Assembly (NCBI GenBank): GCA_000310025.1
Contig: FN649731.1
Location: 964,823 to 1,028,822 of the forward strand
Reading direction: 5' to 3'
Origin: Ectocarpus siliculosus
Taxonomy: Eukaryota; Sar; Phaeophyceae; Ectocarpales; Ectocarpaceae
DNA: 64,000 bases
Both the position numbers and the translations under genes were made by a program. Below, in pieces: positions 34,337-46,277 of this stretch; position 1 is the first letter of the stretch; every line of letters starts with the position of its first letter. The notes under the pieces were generated by a model. It ran no database searches and was not told the DNA's origin. It saw only the letters and a list, made by a program, of their open reading frames with translations.

Positions 34337-37300
34337 CTAGAATGTGAAAATACCCTTGTCCTTGCCGTAGTTGAGGTACTCCGTGTGCATGGGGCAGGGG
34401 TCGCCGAACTTAGCCTTGAGCGCCGTGTTGGAAATGTCGTAGAAGAATTCATTGTACCACTTGAACGTTCTCGCGTCCATGCGCGTAGTCTGCCTGTCTC
34501 CCACTTGATCACCGTACGCGATCAGCCGCTCAGGGTACCTTTTTGTTTAAGGAAATTGTGGGGATGCGCGGGCTCTCAGTGTGCAGGAATCACAACTTCG
34601 TCTTGGAGAAATTGGGGCCCTTGTGGGGGGCGTTAGTTCAGGGGTAGGAGGAGAAATCGTGTGACAGAAATCCTGGAAACGGCGGCTGGAGAAGAGTCGC
34701 GGCAAGCCATTCATCCCTTCTGGGACACGCACCCTCTCCCCAACGTTCTCCCCGCAAAACCGTAACCCTCACCGCACGCGGCTAGCCGCTCGATGCACCC
34801 GGAACTAAACGTGTTGACGGGTTTGCATGCATCTACGTATATCGGCCATCAAGCGTAGTCCAACGAGGAGGGCAGAGCGCCACTTTGAGCGGGGTCGAGC
34901 ATCACGATGCCGGCTTCGGGTTCCGAAATGCACCCGCATTGTGAGATTTTCACACCTAAATGACCAAAGCCAACTGTACGCGGACCAACAGGGGGCGAAC
35001 AGCGACAACCGCAAGGGTTTTCCTCTTGCCCGTGCTCGCCCGTCTTCGACAATACCGTAAAAATACGCCCGGCACGACCTCGGAGTGCTTGAGTGAGGAA
35101 ACGATTGGTTCCACGACAGAGAACGCGCGTTGTATGCTCCTATCGGACAAACGCTGCATGCGACTTTCACACACAGGAAAGACAACCCAGGCGTTAGAAA
35201 ACTATGGAGCTTAGGTCCAGAGGAGACTATTTAGCTGCTGCAGATGAGAAATCGAGACCGAAACGTGAACGCCTTCGTTCTGCTATCTACACCCAGTGAT
35301 TGCTCCAGCACTCTGATCCAACCAGCAAGCAGCAGACGATCCTGGGTCGTGTTTGATCAAAAGCCGCGAAGCCCGAAAGCAAGCTTTGTGGCACTAATCT
35401 CGTTGCTTCTTGGATGCTCTCGGCTGCTCACCCGTTCATCAGCGACACTGCCAGGGTGCTGCGAAGCGTGTTCTTGAGCTCGAACAGCATGTCCACCAAC
35501 TCTTCCGCGTGGTACCTATCCGGACGGGAAATGACCGAGTCAGTTGCGTCGCACCACGCGAAGGCACGCTTGCGGCTGTGCTCTCATGCTGTCGATGTTG
35601 CATACTCCTATTGCATACATACTCCAATGCCATAGATACGATGAGGACAGAAGATCGTGCGCACACATGCAAGCTGATGACACTGCTAAAGCTGTTGGCG
35701 CTGCAAAGCACAAAATAGCGTTCGCACAGATGCTCAAGGGATAAGCACGACAGGTAACCAACGAGAACGGTCGTCGTTTCGAGGGACGGTAAATGTTGAC
35801 AACGCCCAGGCAGCACTACCTTCGTGCATACTGCTGTGTCCATGGCGCAGTGTAGCATTCGTCACGGGGGTCTCAAGAACCGGCAATGAGCCGCTCTTTT
35901 ACGTTGCTGACTAGAGGAAATATCCAAGGAATCGGACGATTGCGGTTCGCGGGTCGAAACTGTCTGACTACCGTACAGGATGACCAATCATCAGGAGGGC
36001 CGCGAAACGCGGAGGGAACTGGCAAGCGTGGACCCGCGTCCAACCGATTTGTTCGGACACTCAACGAAAGTGGTCTTGCTGGACTCCACAACTCAAGTCC
36101 TACCCGTGTCGTTACGGCCACGAACTGCAGCCATACTCACTCACAAAACCCCATGTAATCTGATGTCGTCACTCGATACGCACGTTGGGTGGTGGGCGGT
36201 GGTAGTTCACATTGTGTCCACCCTCTTGTCCCTCTCTGTGATTTTCTCATTATTGTCTGGCTCACGTTTTGAGCCATGGCAAAGGTGTTATGTGACAACT
36301 GACAACAACTCACTGGACCACGTAGCCCACGGTCGGAAACTTGTGGAGCGCCCCAACCAAGTTCACAGCGCAGTCGAAGATGAGCTTCTCGAACATGACC
36401 CGTCTCCACTCCAGGTAGTACTCCTTGTACGCAAAAAAAAGGTTTAGTGTTTCGATCGCACGTCAAATTGGGCGAGATGTCAAAATGACGGATCGCGGGT
36501 TGGATTTGCGTGAACGAACGGCGACAAAAGAGAAATCTACATTAAAAAAAAAACAACTAACATACCATTGATCGTAGCCTGCAACATAAAAAAAGCGTTT
36601 GCGCAGCACTTCTGTAGACGAGGTTAGCCAAAGTCCCCGGATACAACACCCACGTATTGACCCCCCCCGGTGGCCCCACCGTAGTTGTCATCCGTCGCAA
36701 GGAAGTAAGCACAAAATGAACCTTAGCAGGATGCAGCGCACCCTCCATGCGACTCGCCGAATACCTCACGGCGCGTCGCCTTGGCGTTTTGAGAGCCTGG
36801 GCCGGTGAGAACCCGCGTGCTCCGTCCCGGCTTTGTAGGGATGCGAGGTCAATGGTCTAACGAGTACGGCCTGCACGACTATGAGTACACCCCCCCCCCC
36901 GTAGCCCGCGCCCCCCCCGGTGTTTGCCATCGGGGTTTGGGTTTTCGTCGCTTGGCAACGACGTTGTAAAACAAGCCAATTCACTTCGTGAACTCGGCAA
37001 CCAGGTTACCGTTTTTTTTTTTTTACCTTGGTTTTTTTTTTTTTGCGGTAACCATAATGGTGGTCTGAGTAGATCATGTTGTGCGGGGTCGAGAAACCTC
37101 ACTCCGCGCAACGGGGGATGATCGCACCACGTTGTGTTAAAATGGTCAAGCTTCCTCGAGGCAGTTACACAGTGCTTACAACTGTCTCTGGAAGTGAAAG
37201 CACCAGAAAATAAATTAAGTCATACGTAGCTGTCATCCGTACGCAAGGAAGTAAGCACAAGATGCCGAACACCCTTAGCAGGATGCAGCTCACCCTTCAT

Positions 37301-38673
37301 GCGACTCGCCAAATACCTCACGGCGCTTCGCGCTTGGTGATGTGAGAGCCTGGTCCGGTGAGAACCCGGCATGTTCCGTCCCGGCTTTGTAGGGATGCGA
37401 GGTCAATGGTCAAACGATTACTGCATGCACGACTATGAGTACCCCCCCCCCCCCCCCGTAGCCCCCAAAGGGTAGTGGTCCCGAGGAGAGTCAAACGGCT
37501 TTCCTTGTCCATTTTCTCCAGGAGAGCGCTATGATCGCAACCATCTGTATTCGGAAAGTGCTCCAGCGTACATGGTACGATCTCAGGACAAACCAGGCTC
37601 GCTGTCGGCGCCCATCCCCGTTAATCGAAGTTTGGTCCGGAAATCAGTTGGCGTTCGCGCCTCCTTCAAATCATGGATACAGGTAGCAAAGGTGGCAACC
37701 CGTACCGCCAGAAAAAAATCGCTCAACAGCGCCCCCCCCCCCCCAAAAAAAAAAAACTCGACTCACAGTGGAGCAGTGCAGGCCGAACGGCGATTGCTGC
37801 AGCCGCATGGCGAAAGCCCCCTTCCACTTTCCGCACACCGCGGTCTCGCCGGCTAGCTTGGGCTCCCCACGTCCGTCGGTGCCGATGACTGTCATCGCGT
37901 CCACCGCCCTCCCCCCTACCTGGCAGAGGAACAATCAAACCCATTCGGGAGGGAGAACCAAAAAAAAAAGTCAGGAAGAACACACGGCACACATCAGAGA
38001 ACAGGAACGCGTGGCATTGTTGCACAGCAGAGGGCAACGATAAAAGGCTAAAGCGTGGTGAAGTGGGCCCGCAGCGGAAGTTTGTAGCTGTGCATACGTT
38101 GGGAACCCGCATCAAGGATGACAACGCTAACCCGAGGCACAGCATACACAAAAGAACATACTCTGACGATATCGAGGACACAGTGCTGGTGCAGGGTAGA
38201 GGAAGGTAACAAAAACAGCAAGAGCATTACACAGCGCAATGCTGCTGCTGCTGCTTTGGCCAAATAGTGCGGGAAAATGAAAACAAAAAAGGTATGACGT
38301 GAAGAAAGATAGAAAAATTACTTCAAGCGGGGGTGGCGGTAGAGGACGACACGCGGAAAAAGTAGTCCGCCGATGTGACACATGTGCGTGCTCGAAGGAT
38401 TCGGTGGGACATCTCCTGCCAAAAGTTGAAAACTGCTTATTGACTTGAAGTTGTGTGGACTTAGTAGTCAAATTTGGATCTGCGTTCTGTGCGTGCAGGC
38501 AGACGTTCTGCTTCGCTGAACAAGACAAAGAATAGGGTCTGCCACACGCGCCCACTGGGTTTACGCCTTGAACGGATAAAAAAAAAACTTATAAGGCAGC
38601 TGCACCCCGAGAATTGGCGGTCGTTTCGCGCTGCTGTTGCTGCTGTCTTTCTCTGTCTTTCTCTGTCTGTCTA

Positions 38674-38714
<41 letters not shown>

Positions 38715-38724
38715 GTCTCTGTCC

Positions 38725-38778
<54 letters not shown>

Positions 38779-41700
38779 CGCTCTCTGTCTCTATATCTGC
38801 CTCGCTGTGAGCGCATCCCCTGTGTAAGTCTCTCTTTGCTCTCCTTCTTTCATTCCTTTTTTCTCTCTCCCCGGAAAAAGTTGAAGAACCATGCGGCCAC
38901 CGCGCGGAACCACAACGATCAATTACGATTGCCTCGAGAGCACCTGCTGCCTGGTTGAGTGCGGGGCTATATGTTGATTTACCAATATTGTTCTTCTTCG
39001 TGCTCCTTTCCCCCCCGGTGTCTCGCAAGCGTGAGGAGTAAGTAGCAAATAATGTGACCATGATCATTGTCAGCATTACACTGCGCTTTCGGCTTTGCAC
39101 GTTGGTGTCCGGTAACCGATGAACGTAGGTAACAACATGAAAGAACGAAGAAAAGAAGGGAATAAACACAAGACGCCAGAGAAAAAGGAAAAAAATGTAA
39201 ACAAAGCAAGGCTCCTCTCGGGAGTTTTCCCCGCGGTAGTTTTCCCGCGGGGGATTCCATGGGAACGATAATTGGTAACGTTATCGTGATAATTCGCAGT
39301 TGCCGTGCCCGGTCCAAACGTAAAAAAAGAAAGGAAAATAAGAAAACAAGAAAAAAAAAAACGGAAGAAGAATAGCTCCCACGTGGATTTGAACCACGGA
39401 TGTTGTGCTTACCAAGCACACGCTTTCCCGCGGGGAATTCCATGGGACGGTAATTGGTAGCGTTACCGTGATAATTCGCAGTTACCGTGCCCGGTCCAAA
39501 CATTAAAAAAAAAGGAGAAAAGAAGGCAAAAAATAGAAAAACGGAAGAAATTTAGCTCCCACGCGGATTTGAACCACGGACCTTGTGCTTACTAAGCACA
39601 CGCTCTAACCAACTGAGCTATAGGAGCTGTTCCTTGCTCTAGGACCTGATGTGAGGCAAATTTTTGAGTTTCTGAAAACAGAAATAGCTCATCCCGTGAA
39701 TGTACGTGTACCAAGATTCCAAAACACCCTATTTTTCTGCGATTGGAGGCTGCTCCTCTTCGGTCACGATTGAATGAACTCATGAACAACTCGGGTCGAG
39801 AAATCTCAACCCCTACGTTCGCGGCATGCCCACCAGTTCGTAGCCCCCCGCCACCGTCGTCAACCGGTGGTAGCCAGAGGACCTTTGATTTGCCGAGGAA
39901 CGAAGTACATCGCTGAGGCTGTTTCTAAAGCTGTCTCTCTTAATGTATTGGGGGGTGGGGGGTGTCCTTTTCTTACCCCAAGAACACTGTTAAGCTTCAT
40001 AGAATACGTGCAGCAAAATGGCAAATCCATAACGCCCATTTTCTTACTTAAAGCCCGAATTTCCAAGATGACCGGGCGGCGAGTAAGAAATGGGCCCATT
40101 TTCTAAACGGATCGACTCATATTTTCGCGTTAGGAAAATTGGGGGAGGTCAGTCAAACCCCAGTCGTGCCAGAACGAGGAACTGCACCGTCTGCTGCCCA
40201 ACAGAGGCCCAAAATACACATTGTGGGGTCATACACAAACCCTCTGAGGAATCGAAAAGTCGGGGCGTTCTGCGTCTTGTTCACCTGACGCGAGCCGAAG
40301 ACGTGCACTACAGCATTCTGTGACCCATCAAAACTTGTGTCGAGGGACCGAAAGACGGTCGCTCGGATCTGCAGATTTTTCTCTTGCACATGCTTCTCGG
40401 AGAGAAAGAGCGAAACTAAATTAAAAAAAAAATGAAAAAAATAAAACACGCAACAGCCCGACTAAAAAAGCACTTTTGAAAAAATGAAAAATCAACTTCT
40501 CCAACACCCAGCACCGGAAAATTAGTCTTGTTTTTTTGGGGGTTATATGCAGCCGAGTCTCCATTTCGATGGTCAAAGTCAGACACGCCTGCCTGTCACT
40601 CGGTTCGATCATGCGTGGGGGGTTGGATGACCCCACCCAGCAACCAACCACAGCAGTGCCTGGCTCTTACCTACCTTGTCTACCGAGAAGTAGAGTGTCG
40701 CCTGGGTCTGCTCCCCTCGGCACATCCCTCTCGACTTGAGCAGGGGCTCCAGGCAGCCGGAAGACATGAAGACAAGGTCATCTTTCTTGTCATCGGGGCA
40801 CGAGTCGATCACCGCCGCAACCTCTTCCTCCGGCACGCACACGTAGATCGGGAAGTTCTGCAGCATCGCGGGTTCTGCCGCCGCGGCAAACGTTCGATAT
40901 CAATGCAGGCATGGGGGGACAAACGACGGGAAGCATGATTCGCCGGGTAAGGGAAGAGAGGACGAAAAACGTAAGGTGCAAAAAATTGAAATCGAGATTT
41001 CCTATTGAGTGAAGTGAATCTCAGTAATAGCACCGAACGCTTTAAAAACCACCTCACCCAACGATTATCTTCGCGAGGAGAATTTTCAGCAGGTGCGTGT
41101 GTCTGTCGATGTGTGTGGACGGGGGCGCTTCTTCTGAGAACATAAAACAACGCCACATAAAAACACAACAGTGCATGCCTTGGGGTGCTTGTTAACGAGA
41201 GGGCGGCGAAGGGGAATCACACGCGAAAAAAAAAAAAACGGACGCGACACCACCATGGCAAAACAGTCGGACGATAGCACCGCCAGTGTTAGGGCCCACA
41301 CAGACGGCGAATCATTTTCGAACGCAAGCAGCTGATGCAGTTTTTTCTGTCTCTTCCGTTCCTGGAAGCCCAAGGTGGCACAGCTGGTAAAATCTAGGAC
41401 CACGCAGCCACAGCTTTTCGTGTGCTTAATTCAGTTTGGCCGGAGGGTGTACTATTCTTGTTTCTTTTTTTTAAGTGTGTCACTGTAAAACCTATAAATT
41501 CTACGGTTTGGTCGAAGGGTCCATTTGTGTCGATTATGGTATGCCTTATAGCAAAACCGACGTACTCTGCATTGCATAGGTATCAGTACAGCATTTTCAA
41601 ACTCACAAAACACAACGGCGATAATGCGCTCAAGTCTGGCCATACAATTTCATACCCTGGTCAAGCATAGAATGGATATACTGGCCATACAAAATCCTTT

Positions 41701-44700
41701 CGAAGTACACAACACCCCCCCCTCCCCCCGAAATTTTGCAGTTGCTTGTGCCCAGAGAGTAGAACAGCAAGAAGAGGACAAGGACAAGGAGGGTCTACAT
41801 GTGGATGTGTACAGGATGTTGAAACCAGGGTTGGATATTGGGTATCGAATATCGATACAAAACTGATATATATCGACGATACGCAGTATCGGTATTGCCG
41901 GTTTCCACGCCGATATTTGTCGATACGAATCGGTATCGGTATCGATACCGGTATTCGATATTCGATATTTTGGCCCCCTTTTTACCGGGGGGGGGGGTCA
42001 GTTTCCCAGCTGTCTACCCCCTTTTTTCGCTCCGGCGCCTACGCGCCTACTCCTGTCGCCCCCCACTGCCATCACAACCACACACCACACACACACCACC
42101 AGCCCCTGCCAGCCACACACCACACCAACAGCGCCTGTGTCTCAGCTCCTGAGAACCACATCGGTGTGCAACATGAGCCTTCAAGAATTCGGCTTTGTCG
42201 CCGGCGATAGCGCTGCCTCTGCGGTCGACGTGTCTTCCGACGCACCAGCTCCACCTCCCTCTGCTGCTGTTGCTGCTGCCGTTGTTGCTGGTAGTAAGAT
42301 AATATAAAACCAAGGGTTCGATTTTTTTCCGCGTTTTTTTCTCATGAAATCCTGCTCGCAGCCGAGCTTGCACTGATTCGATCGCAACCGTACGGCGGTG
42401 TTATAGTGTGTACGTGTATACACACATGCACACTGACTGTAAAATGTAAAACATATCTGGTGGACATAGCTACACAACCAACCTCTTGCACGATGCAGTT
42501 TTGTATGCGCAACATCACATCACAACGTGTGCCCGCTGTTGTTGTGCTCGTGATGTTCAACTGCACACACCTGGCACCTGGCAAACACCACTACTTCCAT
42601 GCCGCCGAACTATGCGCGCACGTCTTGCGCACTGCTGTATACTTCAGATAAGGGTTTGGGTGTGCCAGGGTACGTGTAGATGCGTAACGCTCGCTCTTCT
42701 TGTAACCTGAGGCCTTCAAAACAGCCGTATCGATATCGAGTAAGTATCTCGATACTCGATACGTATCGAGCCATTTTCGGGATATCGAACAAAATATCGG
42801 TATTTGTGTTTTTTTCTCGATACGATGGGCGTATTGTATCGAACCCTTCTGCCCGACCAATATCCATCACTAAACAACCAATAGGTTCCAAGTAGAACAT
42901 ACATGGACCAATGGATGCAGGGACAAAGCTGAGGGTCAAGTGAAGGACTGGGGACATTGGCCTTCGAGTACGTATACAAAGATTGTTGAAGGTAAATGAC
43001 GACAAGTTCAAGTGTGATTGCGGCTCCGAGTGCGAAGACCGGGTTCATGTAGTTGCAGCATGTCCATCTTATGGAACGTGTACATGACCTGAGCTGGGAA
43101 AAGTGGAAGGAAGGTACAGGGAGGTGTTTGAGGCATGGAATAGCCAGGAGAATACGGTAGCTAATACTGGGGCATGGGAAGTGGACTGAAAAGGCGGGTA
43201 GAGATATCGATAGGATAGAGAGGCTTGGAAGAGAAAACATTTTTGAGCCACCTTTGGCAAGTAGGAAGGAACTATTCGACCATCGGTGATCAGTCCTGCA
43301 GGAACAACGCGCCGTCCTCTCCAGGGCGCCTGGCCACTGGTCTAACCGCAAAGCCATGCACAACATGAGGAACGGTCCTTGATCCAGTGGGGGGTTGTGC
43401 GTTCGTCTGTTTTCTCAGGTGTTTCTCCTTGGGAATCCTTCAGAATGGGTCCCGTGACGGTGGACCGCGAGACAGGAAAATAGGTCCACATCTACCAACA
43501 TAAGAAGGAACCTATCATATCACAGGAGGGGTGGGTAGGAGGAAAACCTTGTGTGTGACCACGGGTTGGAGTGATTGGCACAAGTGCTGTGAGCGTTCGT
43601 TTGACGTGAAGACCAAAACAACAGAACAACACAACACAAGAAGGAAAATATCGCAAAAGACGGGGGGATGGGGGGGGCGGCTATACACCTTACGAGCCCT
43701 GACCGAAAAACTCACCCCCGTCCTCGCCTTTCCCCGATGAGCACGGCAGCGAGTCGGGTATGGCCTCCCCCCTGCCGAGGACCACGTCTTCCCCCATGCC
43801 CATGCTCGCCAGCGCCGTGCCCAGCTTTCCCCGGCCAATGATCACGGAGGGCTGGTCGATGGTGTCCTCCGGAGCGTTGCCGTCCAGAAGGTCTTGGTGT
43901 TGGGGGGCATTTTCAGGGAGGGGGGGGGGGTATGGGAGGGCTGGGCGTGCTATTTGCAGAAGCGTCACGTGTAAGTGGTTGCCCAGAACAGGAACATGAA
44001 GCGCCTATTTTGAGAGTACCATCACCACCTGCAGCGGCGAGGCTTTCTCGAGTGTTACCAGGGTTAACACCAATTTCCGGACAGGTGGTGACAAGGACAT
44101 GCCTCTTACTGTCTGCCGTAAGATTGTGTTAAAACATCGAGTGCACCTTGTACACGCATGAAAAAACGCCCTCCACCTATTGCTGGTACCTTTGTAGTCC
44201 TGAACCGCTTGTGGATTGGACCACACCTGCATGTGGAGGCCGTTCGGAGCAGCACTACTCTCCGAGCGCCCTCTCGAGCCAGAGCGGCGCGCGGCCTGCC
44301 GGTGGGCACGTGGGTAGAGATCGAAAGCAACACACACGAGAAAGGTGGTGCAGAACAGATCGAGACGGAATCATCACGGGGATGGCGTCTTGGATGTTGG
44401 ATGCGGCGCGAGGGCGGGGTGGTTACGCAAGGGCAGCTCATTGTGTTCTATTCTACAAGACACACCCTTTTGGTGGCATGCCATTCTCCAACCGGTAGCA
44501 CTGCAAATGCTAAGTCCTACCATGTGTTATCCTGCTGCATCCATCCCCGTTGTGTGTGTGTGTGCAATCGCGATGCGACGTGAGAAACACCAATACTCTG
44601 TAGGACAGTATCAGCCCTGTTTTTAATGTGTCCTGCATAGGTTAACTAGGGTGGTAATTCGGCAATTCGGCCCCTCGTTCGACACCAAACACATATCACC

Positions 44701-46277
44701 TCCGGGCGTGGTACGTACGTAAGCGCGGGCTCTCAATGACCTCTAGTTTTGGCAGAGGGTGGGGTTCTTTCAGCAGTACCGCTGAACGTATGGCAGTAGT
44801 TCCTATGCGAAGGGTTAAGGGTTGCTATTAAAATGGCAGCCGTATTGTACGTTTTCGTGCACGGGCCGACAGATCGAGCTCAAGTTTTCAAGACTATATC
44901 AATGTCTTGACTGTCAAGTTCTTGAGGGCGCGGGGGGGATCGCAGTACTTCCTCTTCAAAAAAACAGGAAACGCCTGGAAACGCCTGCATATCTCGGTTT
45001 TCCAAAGTCTAACTCCAGTACGAAACTACCATCGTAAATTAACCGTCCGCAGCGGTCGCTTGTGTACAATGTTAGTAGCTGAGGTTNNNNNNNNNNNNNN
45101 NNNNNNNNNNNNNNNNNNNNNNNNNNNNNNNNNNNNNNNNNNNNNNNNNNNNNNNNNNNNNNNNNNNNNNNNNNNNNNNNNNNNNNNNNNNNNNNNNNNN
45201 NNNNNNNNNNNNNNNNNNNNNNNNNNNNNNNNNNNNNNNNNNNNNNNNNNNNNNNNNNNNNNNNNNNNNNNNNNNNNNNTCGATTTGAATGCCTAGGGTT
45301 ATGTATATGCATGTCCAGCCTTTAGGCAAAGGTGCTTGAAGCGTTTCAAAATTGGACCGCACAGCAGCTTCAAAAATCTAGCTTGTAGCTCACCGAACTC
45401 GATGATAGAAGGATCGTTTGGGAAATCGCGGACCGCTAGTCTGTAGTGTATCGAAAGGGCTACAATCTCAGCTGCTAACAATGTCCACAAGCGACCGCTG
45501 CGGACGGTTAATTTACGATGGTAGTTTTGTACTGCAGTTAGACTTTGGAAAACCGAGATATGCAGGCGTTTCCTGGATTTTTCAGAGGAGGTACTGCGAT
45601 CCCCCCCGCGCCCTTAATGTGTAAAGTGTGGGCGTTAAATGACTGTACTGCTGTGTTGCGGGGGGTCGTGGGGTCCTACAACAAGCGGTATGCATCTGTG
45701 TGGTGTACTAACTTTGTAACACCTATACGGTAAATTGGCGAGGGACAGATAGATACAGAGACAGATACAGAGAGGGGCAGGGAGAAAAAAGCTGCGGGAA
45801 AGCACGCCTTTTGAAAACGACGATGTACAGGCAGCACTCGTCGAAACGGCAGCTCAACTACACAGCAGCAGTACTGCTGTAGCCCCCTCCTTGACAACCG
45901 CCTGAGCGGCACGCGGTGAAAAGTTGAACATGCGACGATTTTTCGGGGTATCGATTATGATCTTGCCGTTCAGACATGTTTCCAGAGAAGACAAGGATGC
46001 TAGCCAAGCAGCGATGGAGGAGACTCTTGGGGGAAACCCCAATACTGAGCACTTGGAGCCACAACGAGCAAAGTCTATTCTCCCTTTCGAACGCCTGCCG
46101 CCTTACCCGAGACGTCCAAGCGCCGCTAGACGAACCCAAGCTGCTGCCAACCGTCCGAATCGAAGAAGAAGCTCCAAAAGAGTTCGCAGGCGTCGAAAGT
46201 ATCCACCCACAGGCCGTGTTCGAGCCCAAGACGACCGCTGCCACGGCAGTCGCTCTCCATGGTGCCGTCCGCTTCAT
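34337..46277 (-). CDS. Probable plastid NAD(P)-binding Rossmann protein
   Basis: Minus-strand exons: 46107-46277, 43716-43866, 40675-40874, 37767-37919, 36314-36423, 35432-35515, 34337-34538. They total 1071 nt (356 residues) with all phases consistent. Residues 1-57 look like a signal plus plastid presequence. The mature part opens with PSVIIGRGKLGTALASMG (dinucleotide-binding GxGxxG-like turn). It continues with DDLVFMSSGCLEPLL, AVCGKWKGAFAMRL, WRRVMFEKLIFDCAVNLVGA and a C-terminal TFKWYNEFFYDISNTAL..DPCPMHTEYL. I recognise this pattern from a conserved plant/algal protein with ketopantoate-reductase-like architecture and no assigned reaction. The exon 1 to exon 2 junction is the least certain (the acceptor could be at 43866, or further upstream with another exon). 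Repeats, a tRNA, a TIR element and an assembly gap lie in its introns. Confidence 0.72.
36680..36889 (+). repeat. C-run-bounded repeat, partial copy 3a
   Basis: Only the last ~210 bp of the repeat, from GTTGTCATCCGT to ATGAGTACA. It is followed by a C-run and CCCGTAGCCCGCGCCCCCCCCGG, then directly by full copy 3b. It lies in an intron of the Rossmann-protein gene. Confidence 0.75.
36921..37442 (+). repeat. C-run-bounded repeat, copy 3b
   Basis: Starts TGTTTGCCATCGGGG and ends GACTATGAGTAC. A run of about 16 C and GTAGCCCCC follow. Together with 3a it forms a head-to-tail tandem with the same C-rich linker. Confidence 0.8.
38655..38795. repeat. Long CTGT/CT microsatellite
   Basis: About 140 bp of CTGT, CTGTCTCTGT and CT units in an intron of the Rossmann-protein gene. 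Long reading frames across it are artefacts. Confidence 0.9.
39241..39553 (-). repeat. Tandem unit carrying a truncated tRNA-Thr relative
   Basis: A ~180-bp unit starting TTTCCCGCGG(G)GG.ATTCCATGGGA occurs at 39241 and again at 39424. Each unit runs through GATAATTCGCAGTT.CCGTGCCCGGTCCAAAC and an A-rich stretch into the 3' half of a tRNA-Thr. In the first unit the tRNA (39375-39426 on the minus strand) keeps the anticodon arm (loop TTGGTAA, anticodon GGU) and T arm, but its D arm is replaced by the repeat. In the second unit the tRNA is complete. Confidence 0.75.
39554..39627 (-). tRNA. tRNA-Thr (anticodon AGU)
   Basis: The 74-nt minus-strand sequence folds as a cloverleaf. The acceptor stem is GCTCCTA/TGGGAGC, with one T:G pair. 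The D arm is GCTCAGTTGGTTAGAGC. The anticodon stem TGTGC/GCACA carries loop TTAGTAA (anticodon AGU). The T arm is CGTGGTTCAAATCCGCG, with a good B box. No intron. It lies in an intron of the Rossmann-protein gene, on the same strand. Confidence 0.9.
41826..42872. mobile_element. TIR element with TATCGATA-rich ends, hAT-like
   Basis: The left end reads CAGGGTTGGATATTGGGTAT. The right end, on the minus strand, reads TAGTGATGGATATTGGTCGG. Both ends carry ~130 bp full of short palindromes (TATCGATA, CGATACGTATCG, GATATCG). CAG(T/G)G(A/T)TGGATA resembles the termini of hAT elements, but a matching 8-bp target duplication was not found. No transposase was recognised inside. Confidence 0.55.
42930..43280 (+). 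pseudogene. Decayed non-LTR retrotransposon C-terminus
   Basis: The frame near 43003-43077 reads DKFKCDCGSECEDRVHVVAA then CPSYGTCT and a stop. This is the C-x-C...H-x4-C zinc-knuckle-like tail typical after LINE reverse transcriptases. The flanking frames shift (RYREVFEAWNSQEN in another register), so it is a broken remnant. Confidence 0.5.
43515..43612 (+). mobile_element. SINE 3'-end fragment, copy 3
   Basis: Matches the end of the 12498 SINE: GTGTGACCACGGGTTGGAGT, GCAC[AT]AGTGCTGTGAGCG and GTGAAGAC, then A-rich sequence. The tRNA head is missing, as expected for a 5'-truncated copy. Confidence 0.65.
44927..45617. repeat. Large palindrome around assembly gap 1
   Basis: The left arm (44927-45086) and right arm (about 45464-45617) are reverse complements over ~155 bp. 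Shared blocks include GGGCGCGGGGGGGATCGCAG, GCCTGCATATCTCGGTTTTC and TTAACCGTCCGCAGCGGTCG. The centre holds 193 N (45087-45279) and about 185 bp of known sequence. It lies in intron 1 of the Rossmann-protein gene. Confidence 0.8.
45087..45279. other. Assembly gap, 193 N
   Basis: Unsequenced bases at the centre of the palindrome. Reading frames across it are meaningless. Confidence 0.99.

Noticed and set aside
38561-39169. 202-codon minus-strand frame with RQTDRQTD and REREREs
   Set aside because: Product of the CTGT/CT repeat at 38655-38795.
45858-46106. Continuation of the 46107-46277 exon as a 151-codon minus-strand gene
   Set aside because: A strong GTAAGG donor at 46106 and the phase match to the Rossmann exon favour splicing; the read-through lacks domain features.
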